From the NCBI GenBank assembly GCA_027578815.1, contig JANBTH010000079.1:1-39028 (forward strand): 39,028 nt of DNA, given 5' to 3'. The stretch is from Coemansia sp. RSA 1804. Its lineage: Eukaryota > Kickxellomycota > Kickxellomycetes > Kickxellales > Kickxellaceae. The stretch's first letter is position 1; the number at the start of each line of letters is the position of its first letter. Below, in pieces: positions 1 to 8,266 of this stretch. The position numbers were made by a program, and so were the translations under genes. Below the pieces are notes generated by a model. That model saw only the letters and a program-made list of their open reading frames with translations, was not told the origin of the DNA and ran no database searches.

Positions 1-222
1 GACTGTGTCACTCCGTTCATCAACATCCCAGCGCCTGTGGCAGACGACGCAAAGCCCCTGGATGTTCCCTTTGGTTCTTACCCCGAAACGCCAGAGTTTG
101 GCAAGGGTATCCATGAATTTAACGAGTATATACGCAAGGACTCACGCTGCGAGGCTATCATGCTGCCCATAGGAACCGGTATCACTCTTATTCGCCGTAT
201 CAGCAGCACTAACAACAACTAA
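1..222 (+). CDS. O-methyltransferase, caffeoyl-CoA type (C-terminal fragment)
   Basis: The reading frame is open from base 1 and ends at TAA 220-222, giving the last 73 residues of a protein cut by the window edge. The end (an HEFNEYIRKD stretch, then IMLPIGTGITLIRR) matches the last helix and strand of class I SAM-dependent O-methyltransferases of the caffeoyl-CoA/catechol type, where an LP-GDG-TL-RR motif closes the Rossmann sheet. Such enzymes move a methyl group from SAM to a hydroxyl on a small aromatic or similar acceptor. The SAM-binding and metal-binding residues lie outside the window, so substrate and intactness cannot be judged. No ATG is needed here: the GTG at 37 is internal. Confidence 0.75.
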   Translation, partial: DCVTPFINIPAPVADDAKPLDVPFGSYPETPEFGKGIHEFNEYIRKDSRCEAIMLPIGTGITLIRRISSTNNN

Positions 223-836
223 CAAGATTCACTTTTTTAAATGTCATTTTTATATTTATCTCACAATAACACCATATATGGAATCTTGCTACCATTATAA
301 CATAAAACGACAGCAAAAACGATACATGTCAAATATCGAATACTTTTGCTCAACCCGACTGCTTCAGGGCAAATTGTCGCTGTTGCAAATGTCTTTTGGC
401 ATTTATGCTGATACCACAAAGAACAAGCTGCTGACTGGGAAGCCAGGGCTTGTCAGTCACACGCGCATGGCTTCTTCCATTCATTCTTGTTTTGTCGTTT
501 AAATGAGAGGTTTGACTGCGGACAAGAGTAAAAGTCACAAAATATCAGGTGCCTCGGGATCCTGTGGCAAAATTGTTCAGCTGAGGATTGTGCACTTTTC
601 AGAAACATGAACGTGTTCTGTCAAAAGGCACGCATTTACCCTTTTTTGTGACAACCACCAAGCAGCTGGCAACTCTTTTGTGCATTCATATATTCAGTCG
701 TTTATCCATTCCTCCATTCTTCCATTCACTTGCTCATTTGCTTGTCTAGATGATATCACACAGCATAAAGGTATATAACCACAGAAAGCATCACATAAAC
801 ATTAGATATCCCGCATAATTGTTATACAAGAAAGAG
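223..836. other. Intergenic spacer, O-methyltransferase to UBL-like orphan
   Basis: About 610 bases between two plus-strand genes. It holds the 3' region of the methyltransferase gene and the promoter of the next gene, with a TATA-like element at 772-778. Short open frames at 278-502 (plus) and 350-538 (minus) overlap, match no family I know and are probably chance. No RNA gene or repeat was seen. Confidence 0.6.
772..778 (+). promoter_or_regulatory. TATA-like element before the UBL-like orphan
   Basis: The heptamer TATATAA lies 59 bases before the ATG at 837, a workable distance for a TATA box with a short leader. It is only a motif match. Confidence 0.35.
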
Positions 837-1298
837 ATGGACAAGACATCTCGTTCCATTGAGCTAAGAAGCAAGGGAGTGTTCCTTATGAAAATTGGAG
901 CCTTCGATGTCTGTGACATACATACAATAAAGGATCTAAAGATGCATCTGCAGGATGTGACAGGGATACAGTGGGAAGACATCGTTGTTTGGGATGCACA
1001 GACAGGTACTGCATTCGATGACAACGCCTACGAAATTCCACGCACACCGGCGCAGTGTGTCTTCGAGGTTAACATCCTGCGGGTGTACTTTTCCTTCCAG
1101 CACTCGCGCAGAAGTAAAGGCGCACACACAGCGTATGTGTGCATGGGTAAGCTGGTTAGGGATGAGTGTGTTGACCATGGAATCCCCCTTGAAGACAGAG
1201 CCATCATGCATGGGTGGTACTTTGTCAGCCTGCCTTTTGACACGTTTGAAAGCGTGGAGGCTGTCAACGGTGACATCTTCCACATTGACAGCGACTGA
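837..1298 (+). CDS. Hypothetical protein with ubiquitin-like (beta-grasp) character
   Basis: A 153-residue protein that I do not recognise as a named family. The start chosen is the ATG at 837; the frame is open a little upstream from a TTG at 819, but no earlier ATG is in frame. Residues about 9-75 read like a ubiquitin fold: two strands, then T-I-K-D-L-K-x-H-L-Q, then G-I, a short strand (IVVWD) and a D-D-N turn. The second half (about residues 78-153) could repeat this order, with KLV, a GIPLED turn and a final NGDIFHID resembling the N-D-I-H-V end of UBL domains. No GG tail is present, so it would not be a conjugated modifier. Membrane segments and a signal peptide are absent. The UBL reading is inference from pattern. 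That the frame is coding is supported by its ATG, an upstream TATA-like element and the globular composition. Confidence 0.55.
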   Translation: MDKTSRSIELRSKGVFLMKIGAFDVCDIHTIKDLKMHLQDVTGIQWEDIVVWDAQTGTAFDDNAYEIPRTPAQCVFEVNILRVYFSFQHSRRSKGAHTAYVCMGKLVRDECVDHGIPLEDRAIMHGWYFVSLPFDTFESVEAVNGDIFHIDSD

Positions 1299-1458
1299 TC
1301 CAGCAAGAGATTTAATTTGTATTTCTATTCGATCAAAGAGCTTCCATCCCATTTTTTAGGAATGCATGCTGCCAATCTTTCCTCACACTCTTTTTTCTCT
1401 TATTTGGCATTCTTAATATTCTGTACTTGTTAGTAGACTGCGATAATAGAAGGCCGAA

Positions 1459-2337
1459 ATGCACGACAGCAACAACAACGACACAAACGGTGAACAAGAG
1501 AAGGAAGGACACAGGCCACAGCCGGTTGTTGCAAAGGTATGCGGCGTTGGCACGGTGGAGGCAGCAGAAGCAGCAGTCTTGGCAGACGCAGACATAATTG
1601 GGATGATATTTGCCCCCTCGCCACGGCTAGTCGACATGGAAACGGCCAAGGCAATTGCCCAGACAGTGGAAAGCAAGAAGAAGGCGACAGACGCGTTGTC
1701 TACAGTAGTAGAAGCATCAGAACAGACACCGCTAGCGCTGCCCATCGACGCAGAGGACCTGGATGCGGCAGAGTACTTCACAGAGTGTGCTAACCGAGTG
1801 TTGCAGCGGAGACGGGCGGCTGGGCGGCCGCTGCTGGCCGGAGTGTTCCAGAACCAGACAGCCGAGCACATTGCGCAGGTTGCACGCGAGGTGCCGCTGG
1901 ATCTGGTGCAGCTGCACGGGACGGAAGCGCCTGAGATGGCGCGGCTGATCCCGGTGCCAGTGATCAAGGTGTTCCACGTGGACGGGTCGTTCTCTGTGGA
2001 TGCGAGTGCGGGAGCTGGTGGCGACATGCTGAAGCGGCGGTGCCACTCGCTGATTCTCCTGGACACAAAGGTTGCGGGAACAGCGCAGCAGGGCGGAAGG
2101 GGCGTGAGCTTTGACTGGAACATCGCGCGCAAGCTGGCAGACAGAGGGATCCCGTTCCTCATGGCAGGCGGACTGACGCCCGAGAATGTTGTGCAGGCGA
2201 TGGATGTTGGTCGGCCCTGGGGCGTGGATGTGTCCAGCGGAATAGAGACCAGCCGAGTGAAGGATCCAGCAAAGATCCGCGCTTTTGTCGAAAACGCAAA
2301 GAGGCCTGCAGCCACGCCGCCGTGTTTCCAGGAATGA
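1459..2337 (+). CDS. TRP1: N-(5'-phosphoribosyl)anthranilate isomerase
   Basis: A 292-residue TIM-barrel enzyme catalysing the Amadori rearrangement of phosphoribosylanthranilate to CdRP, the third step of tryptophan synthesis, in the cytosol. Visible family features are K-V-C-G at residues 26-29 (C28 the likely general base), FAPSPR at 51-56, AGVFQNQ at 127-133, LVQLHG at 149-154, LLDTK at 200-204 (D202 the likely general acid), the AGGLTPENV phosphate loop at 236-244 and GVDVSSGIE at 255-263. The protein is longer than the usual 200-225 residues because of a hydrophilic N-terminal tail (about 22 residues) and a charged insertion around residues 70-118. It stands alone, as in budding yeasts, rather than fused to glutamine amidotransferase and IGPS as in the TrpC proteins of many filamentous fungi. 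The start is the only suitable ATG before the KVCG strand. It converges on the minus-strand PAQR gene. Confidence 0.95.
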   Translation: MHDSNNNDTNGEQEKEGHRPQPVVAKVCGVGTVEAAEAAVLADADIIGMIFAPSPRLVDMETAKAIAQTVESKKKATDALSTVVEASEQTPLALPIDAEDLDAAEYFTECANRVLQRRRAAGRPLLAGVFQNQTAEHIAQVAREVPLDLVQLHGTEAPEMARLIPVPVIKVFHVDGSFSVDASAGAGGDMLKRRCHSLILLDTKVAGTAQQGGRGVSFDWNIARKLADRGIPFLMAGGLTPENVVQAMDVGRPWGVDVSSGIETSRVKDPAKIRAFVENAKRPAATPPCFQE

Positions 2338-2667
2338 AGCATCCCTCCTCCCACTATAGCCGCTGAACAAGCGTGGCGTGTCCAGCGATCCGTCGCCAGC
2401 TTTATTGCATCCATGCCAGTAGTATTTTCAAGTAAGCACTTTGCCATTTTCACTCCATGTCGTGTCTTATCATCAATCAAGCTTGGCTTCCAAAGAGTCG
2501 TCCTAAACACACGTTTCGTTCATCTGTTCTTTAAAGTTGATAGATTGCTTAACAAAGAAGAAAGAGGATTGCAAGATCTACACCGCGTATTCAGGCGGCG
2601 GCGGGCTGCAGAATGGCCGAACGGTCAATGAGCGAGCGGGTGGCTTTTCCAAATCCTTTTCCTGGCG
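2338..2667. other. Convergent spacer TRP1 / PAQR gene 1
   Basis: This 330-base stretch separates the stop codons of two convergent genes and so should hold both 3' ends. A plus-strand frame at 2413-2631 shows no recognisable domain and is probably noise. I see no RNA gene or repeat. Confidence 0.6.
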
Positions 2668-3708
2668 TCAGACAACCGACTGAGCGCTGTGGTGCCACTT
2701 GAAGGCCTGGACAATGCCGTAGTAGTGCGTCAGCGCAGCAATAAACACAAGGCAGTGGAACAACTGGTGGGAGTTTCCGACAATGTCAAACAGACCAGGG
2801 TACCAGCGCTCGGGGATGTTGAAGGCGTAGAGCAGAGTTCCCAGCACGTAAAAGCCGCCCATGCCGAGCAAGTGGTACAGACCGATGGAGCGCGCAGAGG
2901 CAGCGATGCCGTGGACGACGATGTGGTGCGAGACGGGGATGATCCCCGAGAAGGCAATGCTCACAAACACAATAGGACGCAGCCAGCGCAGTTGCGGCTT
3001 CTGCAGATGCGGCGAGATGCTGACAACAACGCCAGCGACAAAGAGCGCCGACACCATACCCATGTAGAAGAGCATCAGCAGACGCGACTCAAAGTAGCCG
3101 TAATAGAGGCCTGGCAGCCACGACCCCAGGATCAGCACCAAGATGCCGACAAAGTCGCACTTTAGCCAGGCGATGTGGTGGTTGTGCGAGTGGCACGAGA
3201 ACGTGTGGAACATCGTCGACAACGCAAAGCACACGCATGCGCTGAAGATGTAGCCGTAGAGCACGGCATAGTCGCACCACGACGCGCGTCCGGGAGACAT
3301 TGCGGTTGGCAGCATGTTGTAGTAGGTGCTGAGCGCCAGACCCATGAAGATCACAAGCGACGCGAGATGCGTCAGCACATTGCCCGACTCGTTGTGCACA
3401 TACCTCATCGACCGGATGCACGCCGTGTACGAGTAGCACAGGCGCCGGTATCCGCTGACGATGTACGTGTCGCGGAGGAAGTCTGGCACATCGTCGATGG
3501 TTGTTGTGTATTTGGGATGCCCGGGTCCGAGCAGCGGGCGGTAGTAGGCAACCGTCTGCTTGCATTCCTTGGCGTCGTCCTGGTCGGAGCTGTCTGCTTC
3601 GTCGCAGTTGTCAGAGCAGGAAAAGGCAGCGGCTGGTGTGCGTACGGAGGGTCTCCGCTGCTGCTGCTGCTGCGAGGCCACAGCTGTTGAGGTAGCTGTT
3701 GGGGCCAT
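2668..3708 (-). CDS. PAQR/Izh family seven-helix membrane protein, copy 1
   Basis: A 346-residue member of the AdipoR/PAQR (hemolysin III-related) family, which in yeast includes the Izh proteins linked to zinc and sterol homeostasis; some PAQRs act as Zn-dependent ceramidases. It should sit in the plasma membrane or ER with a cytosolic N-terminus. Residues 1-70 are low-complexity with a short Q run (13-17) and an acidic patch. Family marks are SGYRR (85-89), NESGNVLTH (106-114), SxxxH ending at H168 within the FHTFSCHS segment, CDFVGI with D185, IPERWYPG (298-305) and HQLFH with H314 and H318. H168, D185, H314 and H318 correspond to the catalytic or zinc-binding set known from AdipoR structures, so the site looks intact. 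It is transcribed divergently from copy 2, with about 1 kb between the starts. A TATATA at 3729-3734 lies only 20 bases before the ATG and may be fortuitous. Confidence 0.95.
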   Translation of the reverse strand: MAPTATSTAVASQQQQQRRPSVRTPAAAFSCSDNCDEADSSDQDDAKECKQTVAYYRPLLGPGHPKYTTTIDDVPDFLRDTYIVSGYRRLCYSYTACIRSMRYVHNESGNVLTHLASLVIFMGLALSTYYNMLPTAMSPGRASWCDYAVLYGYIFSACVCFALSTMFHTFSCHSHNHHIAWLKCDFVGILVLILGSWLPGLYYGYFESRLLMLFYMGMVSALFVAGVVVSISPHLQKPQLRWLRPIVFVSIAFSGIIPVSHHIVVHGIAASARSIGLYHLLGMGGFYVLGTLLYAFNIPERWYPGLFDIVGNSHQLFHCLVFIAALTHYYGIVQAFKWHHSAQSVV

Positions 3709-4716
3709 TGCGGGCAGAGGTGGTATACTATATACGAGAAAGAAAAGCTAAGCGCTTAAGAAGTGGCTACTATTTATTGTACACAGCGTATGCGCGCGTC
3801 GCAAAGAGGGGGGCATACAGCTGGGAGACCAAGCACAGGACGTGTGTGAGACTAAGAATACAAGAAAAAAAGGGCAAGATAAAGCCTGACACTAAAACAG
3901 ATACAAAAGAAAGAAGAGAAAATGCAGTCTAGCGGTTGGCGGCCAGAACAGAACAGAAGCTACTGGCTGATCGTGGACAAGCCCCCCTTTATCAACAGGC
4001 AATGGCAAAAGCGAGAAAGATTTAGCAAGTGTGTCTTGGAGGAGAGAAAGAGCGGAAAAGAGCCAAAAGAGAAGTAACGTCTCCCCAGAAACCCCTTCCT
4101 TCCTCTCTCCTGAGAAGAAGGGAATTGAATTGGTGTGGTTGCTCAGACGGAAAGGAAAAAATACACATCCCCAAAAAGAGTCTCCATAAAGACGCAGCAG
4201 AGCTTTTTTTGGTTCATTAGCAGCAAAAAGCAGCAGCAGCAAAACGCCTCTTTCACAAGCACAGTGCTCAAAAATAAAAAGCACAACTAGAAAGAAGTCC
4301 GCAGAAAAGTCGGAAACAGATTGATTCCATTGCTTTTCGCTTAATTTCGGATGCAGAAGTGATTTCCAACATCAAGATGTATTTCTGTTCTTTTTGACGG
4401 ACTGACTTTATCTTTTTAGTCTTGCTTGGTTTCCACAGGCGCCCAGGCAACGGTGCTGAATTGGCCGTGATTCGCCAGAAAAACTTAATCTTACTCAATC
4501 GCCGGCCTTTTCATGCTGAAAAAGCACCAGCTTCTGTTTCAAGCGCCTGCAATGGCCCCAAAGCGCCCAAACCTCCACATGCACGGTTTCGCCTCCTCAC
4601 ACAATTGATTGTTCGCCACCGCCCTGTCTCTCCGTCTTGTCCTTCTCTCCTGCATTATTCCATTATTTACTTTTTGCTTTGCGCTCACCATCTGTTCTAC
4701 CAACAAAACAAACAAC
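3709..4716. promoter_or_regulatory. Shared divergent promoter region of PAQR copies 1 and 2
   Basis: About 1 kb separates the two divergent starts and must hold both promoters. It is A-rich on the plus strand near copy 1 and pyrimidine-rich near copy 2, both common for fungal leaders. I searched by eye for a yeast Zap1-like zinc-response element (ACCTTNAAGGT) and did not find one. Open frames at 3892-4284, 4029-4220 and 4268-4498 have no credible protein content. Confidence 0.5.
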
Positions 4717-5670
4717 ATGGCCGTTCACAGACGCACCACGCCTGGGGCTGCAGTCGCCCACGAGCGAGCCGCCAGCGCTGCGGATCTTGCTGGATCGGAC
4801 AGCAAAAAGCGGCAAGTGGCGCGCAGGCATCTTGAGTGGGACGAGCTGCCAGAGTGGATGCGCGACAACCAGTTCATCCTGAGCGGGTACCGGCATCCAA
4901 CAAACTCGTTCCGCAAGTGCTTTGCGTCGTGGTTCTACACGCACAACGAGACAGGCAACATAATGACGCATCTTGTCGGAGCGCTGGCGTTTGCTGTTCT
5001 GTGTGCACTGCCAGCGCAGGCGCTGCTGGCGGAGTTTGCCACGATCGACTGGCGCGACATCACAACGCTGTACGCGTTTCTGGGCGGAGCGGTCGGATGC
5101 ATGGGCGTGTCGGCGCTGTACCACACGGTCACGTGCCACTCGCACCGTGTGCAGCGCACGTACAACAAGTGCGACTACGTGGGCATCGTGCTGCTGATAG
5201 TCGGGTCGTGCGTGCCGGTGCTCTGCTACATGTTCTACTGCCACCCGCGCCTGAAGCTGTTCTATCTGGCGCTGATCTTTGCGCTGGGCGCGCTGGCTGT
5301 CGTGGTGGTTGTTGCGCCGCGCTTTGCCGCGCCCGACTACCGCCCATTCCGCGCTGCCACCTTTGTTGCGCTCGGACTCTCCAGCGTGGTTCCCGCCATT
5401 CACGCGTATCTGCTCTTTGGCTGGGAATACATGCTGAATGCCGTCCAGGCGCCATACATGCTGGCCATGGGCGTCATGTACATTGTGGGTGCCGCTATCT
5501 ACGGCGCGCGTGTGCCCGAGCGCTGGTGGCCCGGCCGCTTTGACTACTGGCTGCACTCGCACCAGATCTTCCACGTGTTTGTCGTCATTGCCGCCGTCTG
5601 CCACTACATTGGCGTTGTTCGTGCTCTGCGCTGGACCCACACGACCGGCATTGCCTTTTGCGCCGTCTGA
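4717..5670 (+). CDS. PAQR/Izh family seven-helix membrane protein, copy 2
   Basis: A 317-residue PAQR protein counted from the ATG at 4717; the frame is open further up (from a TTG at 4609), but there is no earlier ATG. Visible family features are SGYRH (56-60), the NETGNIMTH motif (77-85), H136 in the YHTVTCHS segment, CDYVGI with D153, PERWWPG (267-273) and HQIFH with H282 and H286, so all four presumed zinc/catalytic ligands are kept. The N-terminal cytosolic tail is short (about 45 residues) and basic. The last 45 residues are clearly closer to copy 3 than to copy 1, sharing a SHQIFH core and a CHYxGxxRALxW end. Codons are strongly G/C-ending, which opens long antisense frames across the gene. 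Role as for the family: a membrane receptor or lipid hydrolase linked to zinc or sphingolipid homeostasis. The exact function is not visible. Confidence 0.95.
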   Translation: MAVHRRTTPGAAVAHERAASAADLAGSDSKKRQVARRHLEWDELPEWMRDNQFILSGYRHPTNSFRKCFASWFYTHNETGNIMTHLVGALAFAVLCALPAQALLAEFATIDWRDITTLYAFLGGAVGCMGVSALYHTVTCHSHRVQRTYNKCDYVGIVLLIVGSCVPVLCYMFYCHPRLKLFYLALIFALGALAVVVVVAPRFAAPDYRPFRAATFVALGLSSVVPAIHAYLLFGWEYMLNAVQAPYMLAMGVMYIVGAAIYGARVPERWWPGRFDYWLHSHQIFHVFVVIAAVCHYIGVVRALRWTHTTGIAFCAV

Positions 5671-6787
5671 TTCTACGCCAGTCAAAAGAGGAAAAATTAC
5701 GATCAAAACCCTCTCCAAATCTTGTTTCTTTTTGTTGTTGCTGCATCTAGATGTGGTCCGGAGACCATGCGGATATTGTGTGTGGCTTCCGCATGCTAAT
5801 GCGAGGTAATTAGGCTTGCTGTTGCAGGGACCATCACAGCCACAAAAGATAACACTTCCACCAAACCTCTACGCAGCCGGCGAACGACGGCCACGGACTA
5901 TCTGCGGAAAACCTACAGAATAAAGGAGCAACCGACACAGACGGACTTGAAGCCTTATTTGGTATGCGTAGACAGCACGGCACATACGAGTTATTCCTTG
6001 ACTGCACTTTGCTAGGAATGACAATCCTCCGTCTGCTGGTCTTGCTTTACTCCAATTACATGTTGGAAAGCGGGTTACTACAGTGGGTGTGGGTCGAGTG
6101 GTCTGGTGTGTTTTATTTTTTGCTCAACAAAAGAATGTCCTTTGTCCACACACCAACCTTCCATTGGAAGATTCATGATTTTACTTCTTTTTACAGCCAG
6201 ACTAGCGGGCTGCTGCTGTTGCTGTTATTGCTGGTGCTGACTATCCTTTTTAGCACAATAGAAGCAAAAAAGAAAAGAAATATTCTCTGTTCATCTCTTC
6301 ATCCGTCTTTGTTCTCTCCCGGCAACCACAGCATTATTTTAGCTAACGACTAGTACCGCACGGATAGCCTCACTGCACTCTATCGAAACTGATCTGTTGT
6401 TAGCGCTACCAGTGTTGTTGTCGTTGTTTTCCAGTTGTTATTGTTAAAATAGAACAATCTGTCGCACACCAAAAGTCTCATTAGCACTGGCAAAAGAATA
6501 ACACCACTTTATCCTTCTCCACATTTCTTTCAACTTTTTTGTTTTTACCACATTCTCATACTTTCTTCTCTCGCCCTCGCGCGCTCTCTCTCTTTTTTCT
6601 TTCTTTCCTTCACTGCGCTTTCCAATGCCCATGTTATATAGCCTAATAATCCATCTGCAGCAAACCTCTACTTTTAACTTGCTATTCGGCAGTCTTTCTC
6701 ATTTGCTTTCTTACACTGGTTGTGACTTGTAACGACTAAAGCACTCACACTTGCTCTCGGAGAAAGAAAGATAGGGAAGAGAATATC
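5671..6787. other. Intergenic spacer between PAQR copies 2 and 3
   Basis: About 1.1 kb holding the 3' region of copy 2 and the promoter and leader of copy 3. An AATAAA at 5920-5925 might be a poly(A) signal for copy 2, though it is 250 bases past the stop. A strongly pyrimidine-rich tract runs about 6560-6620. A plus-strand frame at 5964-6353 (129 codons) is rich in Leu/Ser/Phe with no family resemblance, and I do not call it. Confidence 0.5.
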
Positions 6788-8266
6788 ATGGAGCCTGACA
6801 AAAAAAGACATCGTGCAGCAACAGTCATATTATATCCAGCCAATTCATTGACATCGCTATCAATATCTCCGCCGTTGTCTGACATTGGAGACTGGAGAGA
6901 CGCTGGAGCAATTGGCGCCGAGACACGCGGCACGTGGCAGGGCGGACACACGCTGCGCAGAGTGCGGTCGTGGGTTACAAGCACGCCGTCCAGACACCTT
7001 CCAGCGCTGTCCACATGGCTTGGCGACTTGGGCAGCTATGTTGTGCCTCCATCCATAGGACTGCGGTGGCCCGCTCAAAGGCGTCAGAGCGCAGAGGACT
7101 GCTTTCGCCGCAGATCATGCGATTGCCACACGCATACCCGCCTCTTCTGCAGGTGCTGCCGCTGCAGCCACATCTGCAACACCAGCAGTGGCGGGGAGAA
7201 GGCCGATTGTGCGATCAATTGTTTTGATGTGGCGTGTGAGCATAAGCCACATTCGGGCACAAAGTCGCCGATCTGCCAGGAGCCGGCATGCAATGGGCTC
7301 GAAATCCACAGCGACGATAGCTCGACCATCGGCGACTCGCAAAAGGACAGCAAGCAGACGCACGCTTACATAGTGGACACGCAGACTGACACTGGTCGTC
7401 GCCCTCTGATGTCGGTGTTTCAGATCCCCGAGTACATGGTTGAGGACTACATATGGGATGCGTACCGCCCGCTCAGCTTCTCGTATTGCGAGTGCCTCAA
7501 GTCATGGGGATACGTCCATTCGGAGCTGGGGAACATAATGACGCACCTGGTCGGCCTAGTCGTGTTTTTGGTCCTGGCGCTAGTGACAGGGCCGGTCATA
7601 ATACCAAGCGCCGTTGGAAGGCTTTTGCCCGATAACACGCATGTCGCGCCAGAGGCAGCCGACTACCTAGTTGTGTACACGTACATCTTCACGGTTCTCT
7701 TCTGCCTGGCCGCCTCAGTTGCATTCCACACGCTGTCGTGCCACTCGCAGCGCAAGCACTTCCGCGCTCTACGCTGTGACTTTATCGGCATCCTGACGCT
7801 GATTGTCGGGTCGTTTGTGCCTGTAGGGTACTATGGATTCGTACACTCGCGGGGGATTCTCATTGGATACATGGTGATGTTTGTGGCCGTTGGTGTCCTT
7901 GGCGTCGCAGCATCAGTGTTTGGACGCGCAGAGAGTCCGCAGCGCGCCTTTCTGCGGCCAGTGATATTCATGGCCATAGCTGCGTCTGGGCTTGTGCCGC
8001 TTGTCCATGGCGCTGTGCTGAGCGGATACTCGGGCGCCGTCAGCAGACTGTCACTATGGTACGTGGTTGCCATGGGCATGGTGTACGTTACTGGCACTCT
8101 CATTTATGCATTCAAAATCCCCGAGCGGTATCGTCCGGGAAAGCACAATGTGCTGCTGCACTCGCACCAGATCTTTCATATTCTTGTCGTAGTAGCAGCC
8201 GTTTGCCACTACGTGGGCATCATTCGCGCGCTGGAGTGGGTCCATGTGTCTCCGGACAAACTGTAG
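6788..8266 (+). CDS. PAQR/Izh family protein, copy 3, with long Cys-rich N-terminal extension
   Basis: This 492-residue protein has a PAQR core at about residues 210-492. Visible are YRPLSFSYCECL near 226-237, SELGNIMTH (245-253, with Ser where the other copies have Asn), H314 in the FHTLSCHS segment, CDFIGI with D331, IPERYRPG and HQIFH with H460 and H464; the presumed zinc/catalytic set is intact. The first ~205 residues are unlike the other copies. They contain a dense Cys/His cluster with Cys at 105, 111, 113, 121, 123, 124, 126, 130, 141, 145, 150, 163 and 168, plus His at 114, 116, 128, 152 and 155. By PAQR topology this segment should be cytosolic, and it could bind metal. The start at 6788 is the first in-frame ATG and has an A at -3-like context; the next ATG (residue 208) would give a standard-length PAQR lacking the extension, so the extension needs transcript support. 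Confidence 0.92.
   Translation: MEPDKKRHRAATVILYPANSLTSLSISPPLSDIGDWRDAGAIGAETRGTWQGGHTLRRVRSWVTSTPSRHLPALSTWLGDLGSYVVPPSIGLRWPAQRRQSAEDCFRRRSCDCHTHTRLFCRCCRCSHICNTSSGGEKADCAINCFDVACEHKPHSGTKSPICQEPACNGLEIHSDDSSTIGDSQKDSKQTHAYIVDTQTDTGRRPLMSVFQIPEYMVEDYIWDAYRPLSFSYCECLKSWGYVHSELGNIMTHLVGLVVFLVLALVTGPVIIPSAVGRLLPDNTHVAPEAADYLVVYTYIFTVLFCLAASVAFHTLSCHSQRKHFRALRCDFIGILTLIVGSFVPVGYYGFVHSRGILIGYMVMFVAVGVLGVAASVFGRAESPQRAFLRPVIFMAIAASGLVPLVHGAVLSGYSGAVSRLSLWYVVAMGMVYVTGTLIYAFKIPERYRPGKHNVLLHSHQIFHILVVVAAVCHYVGIIRALEWVHVSPDKL

Noticed and set aside
1..2337. Possible secondary-metabolite cluster (O-methyltransferase next to tryptophan gene)
   Set aside because: No synthase, terpene cyclase, NRPS or P450 is present, and the adjacent genes are unrelated housekeeping or orphan genes.
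1413..2510. 365-codon minus-strand open frame across TRP1
   Set aside because: It is antisense to a clear enzyme gene. G/C-ending codons in TRP1 remove stop codons from the reverse strand; the translated sequence is Ser/Ala/Thr-rich without a domain.
4836..5543. 235-codon plus-strand open frame inside PAQR copy 2
   Set aside because: Alternative frame of the same gene; Arg/Ala/Cys-rich, no membrane pattern and no domain.
4663..5718. 351-codon minus-strand open frame across PAQR copy 2
   Set aside because: Shadow of the real PAQR gene caused by its codon bias; the sequence is Arg/Val/His-rich with no family resemblance.
5964..6353. 129-codon plus-strand frame with a Leu run
   Set aside because: It begins with ATG but reads like translated T-rich leader sequence; no homologue pattern, and it lies in the spacer before PAQR copy 3.
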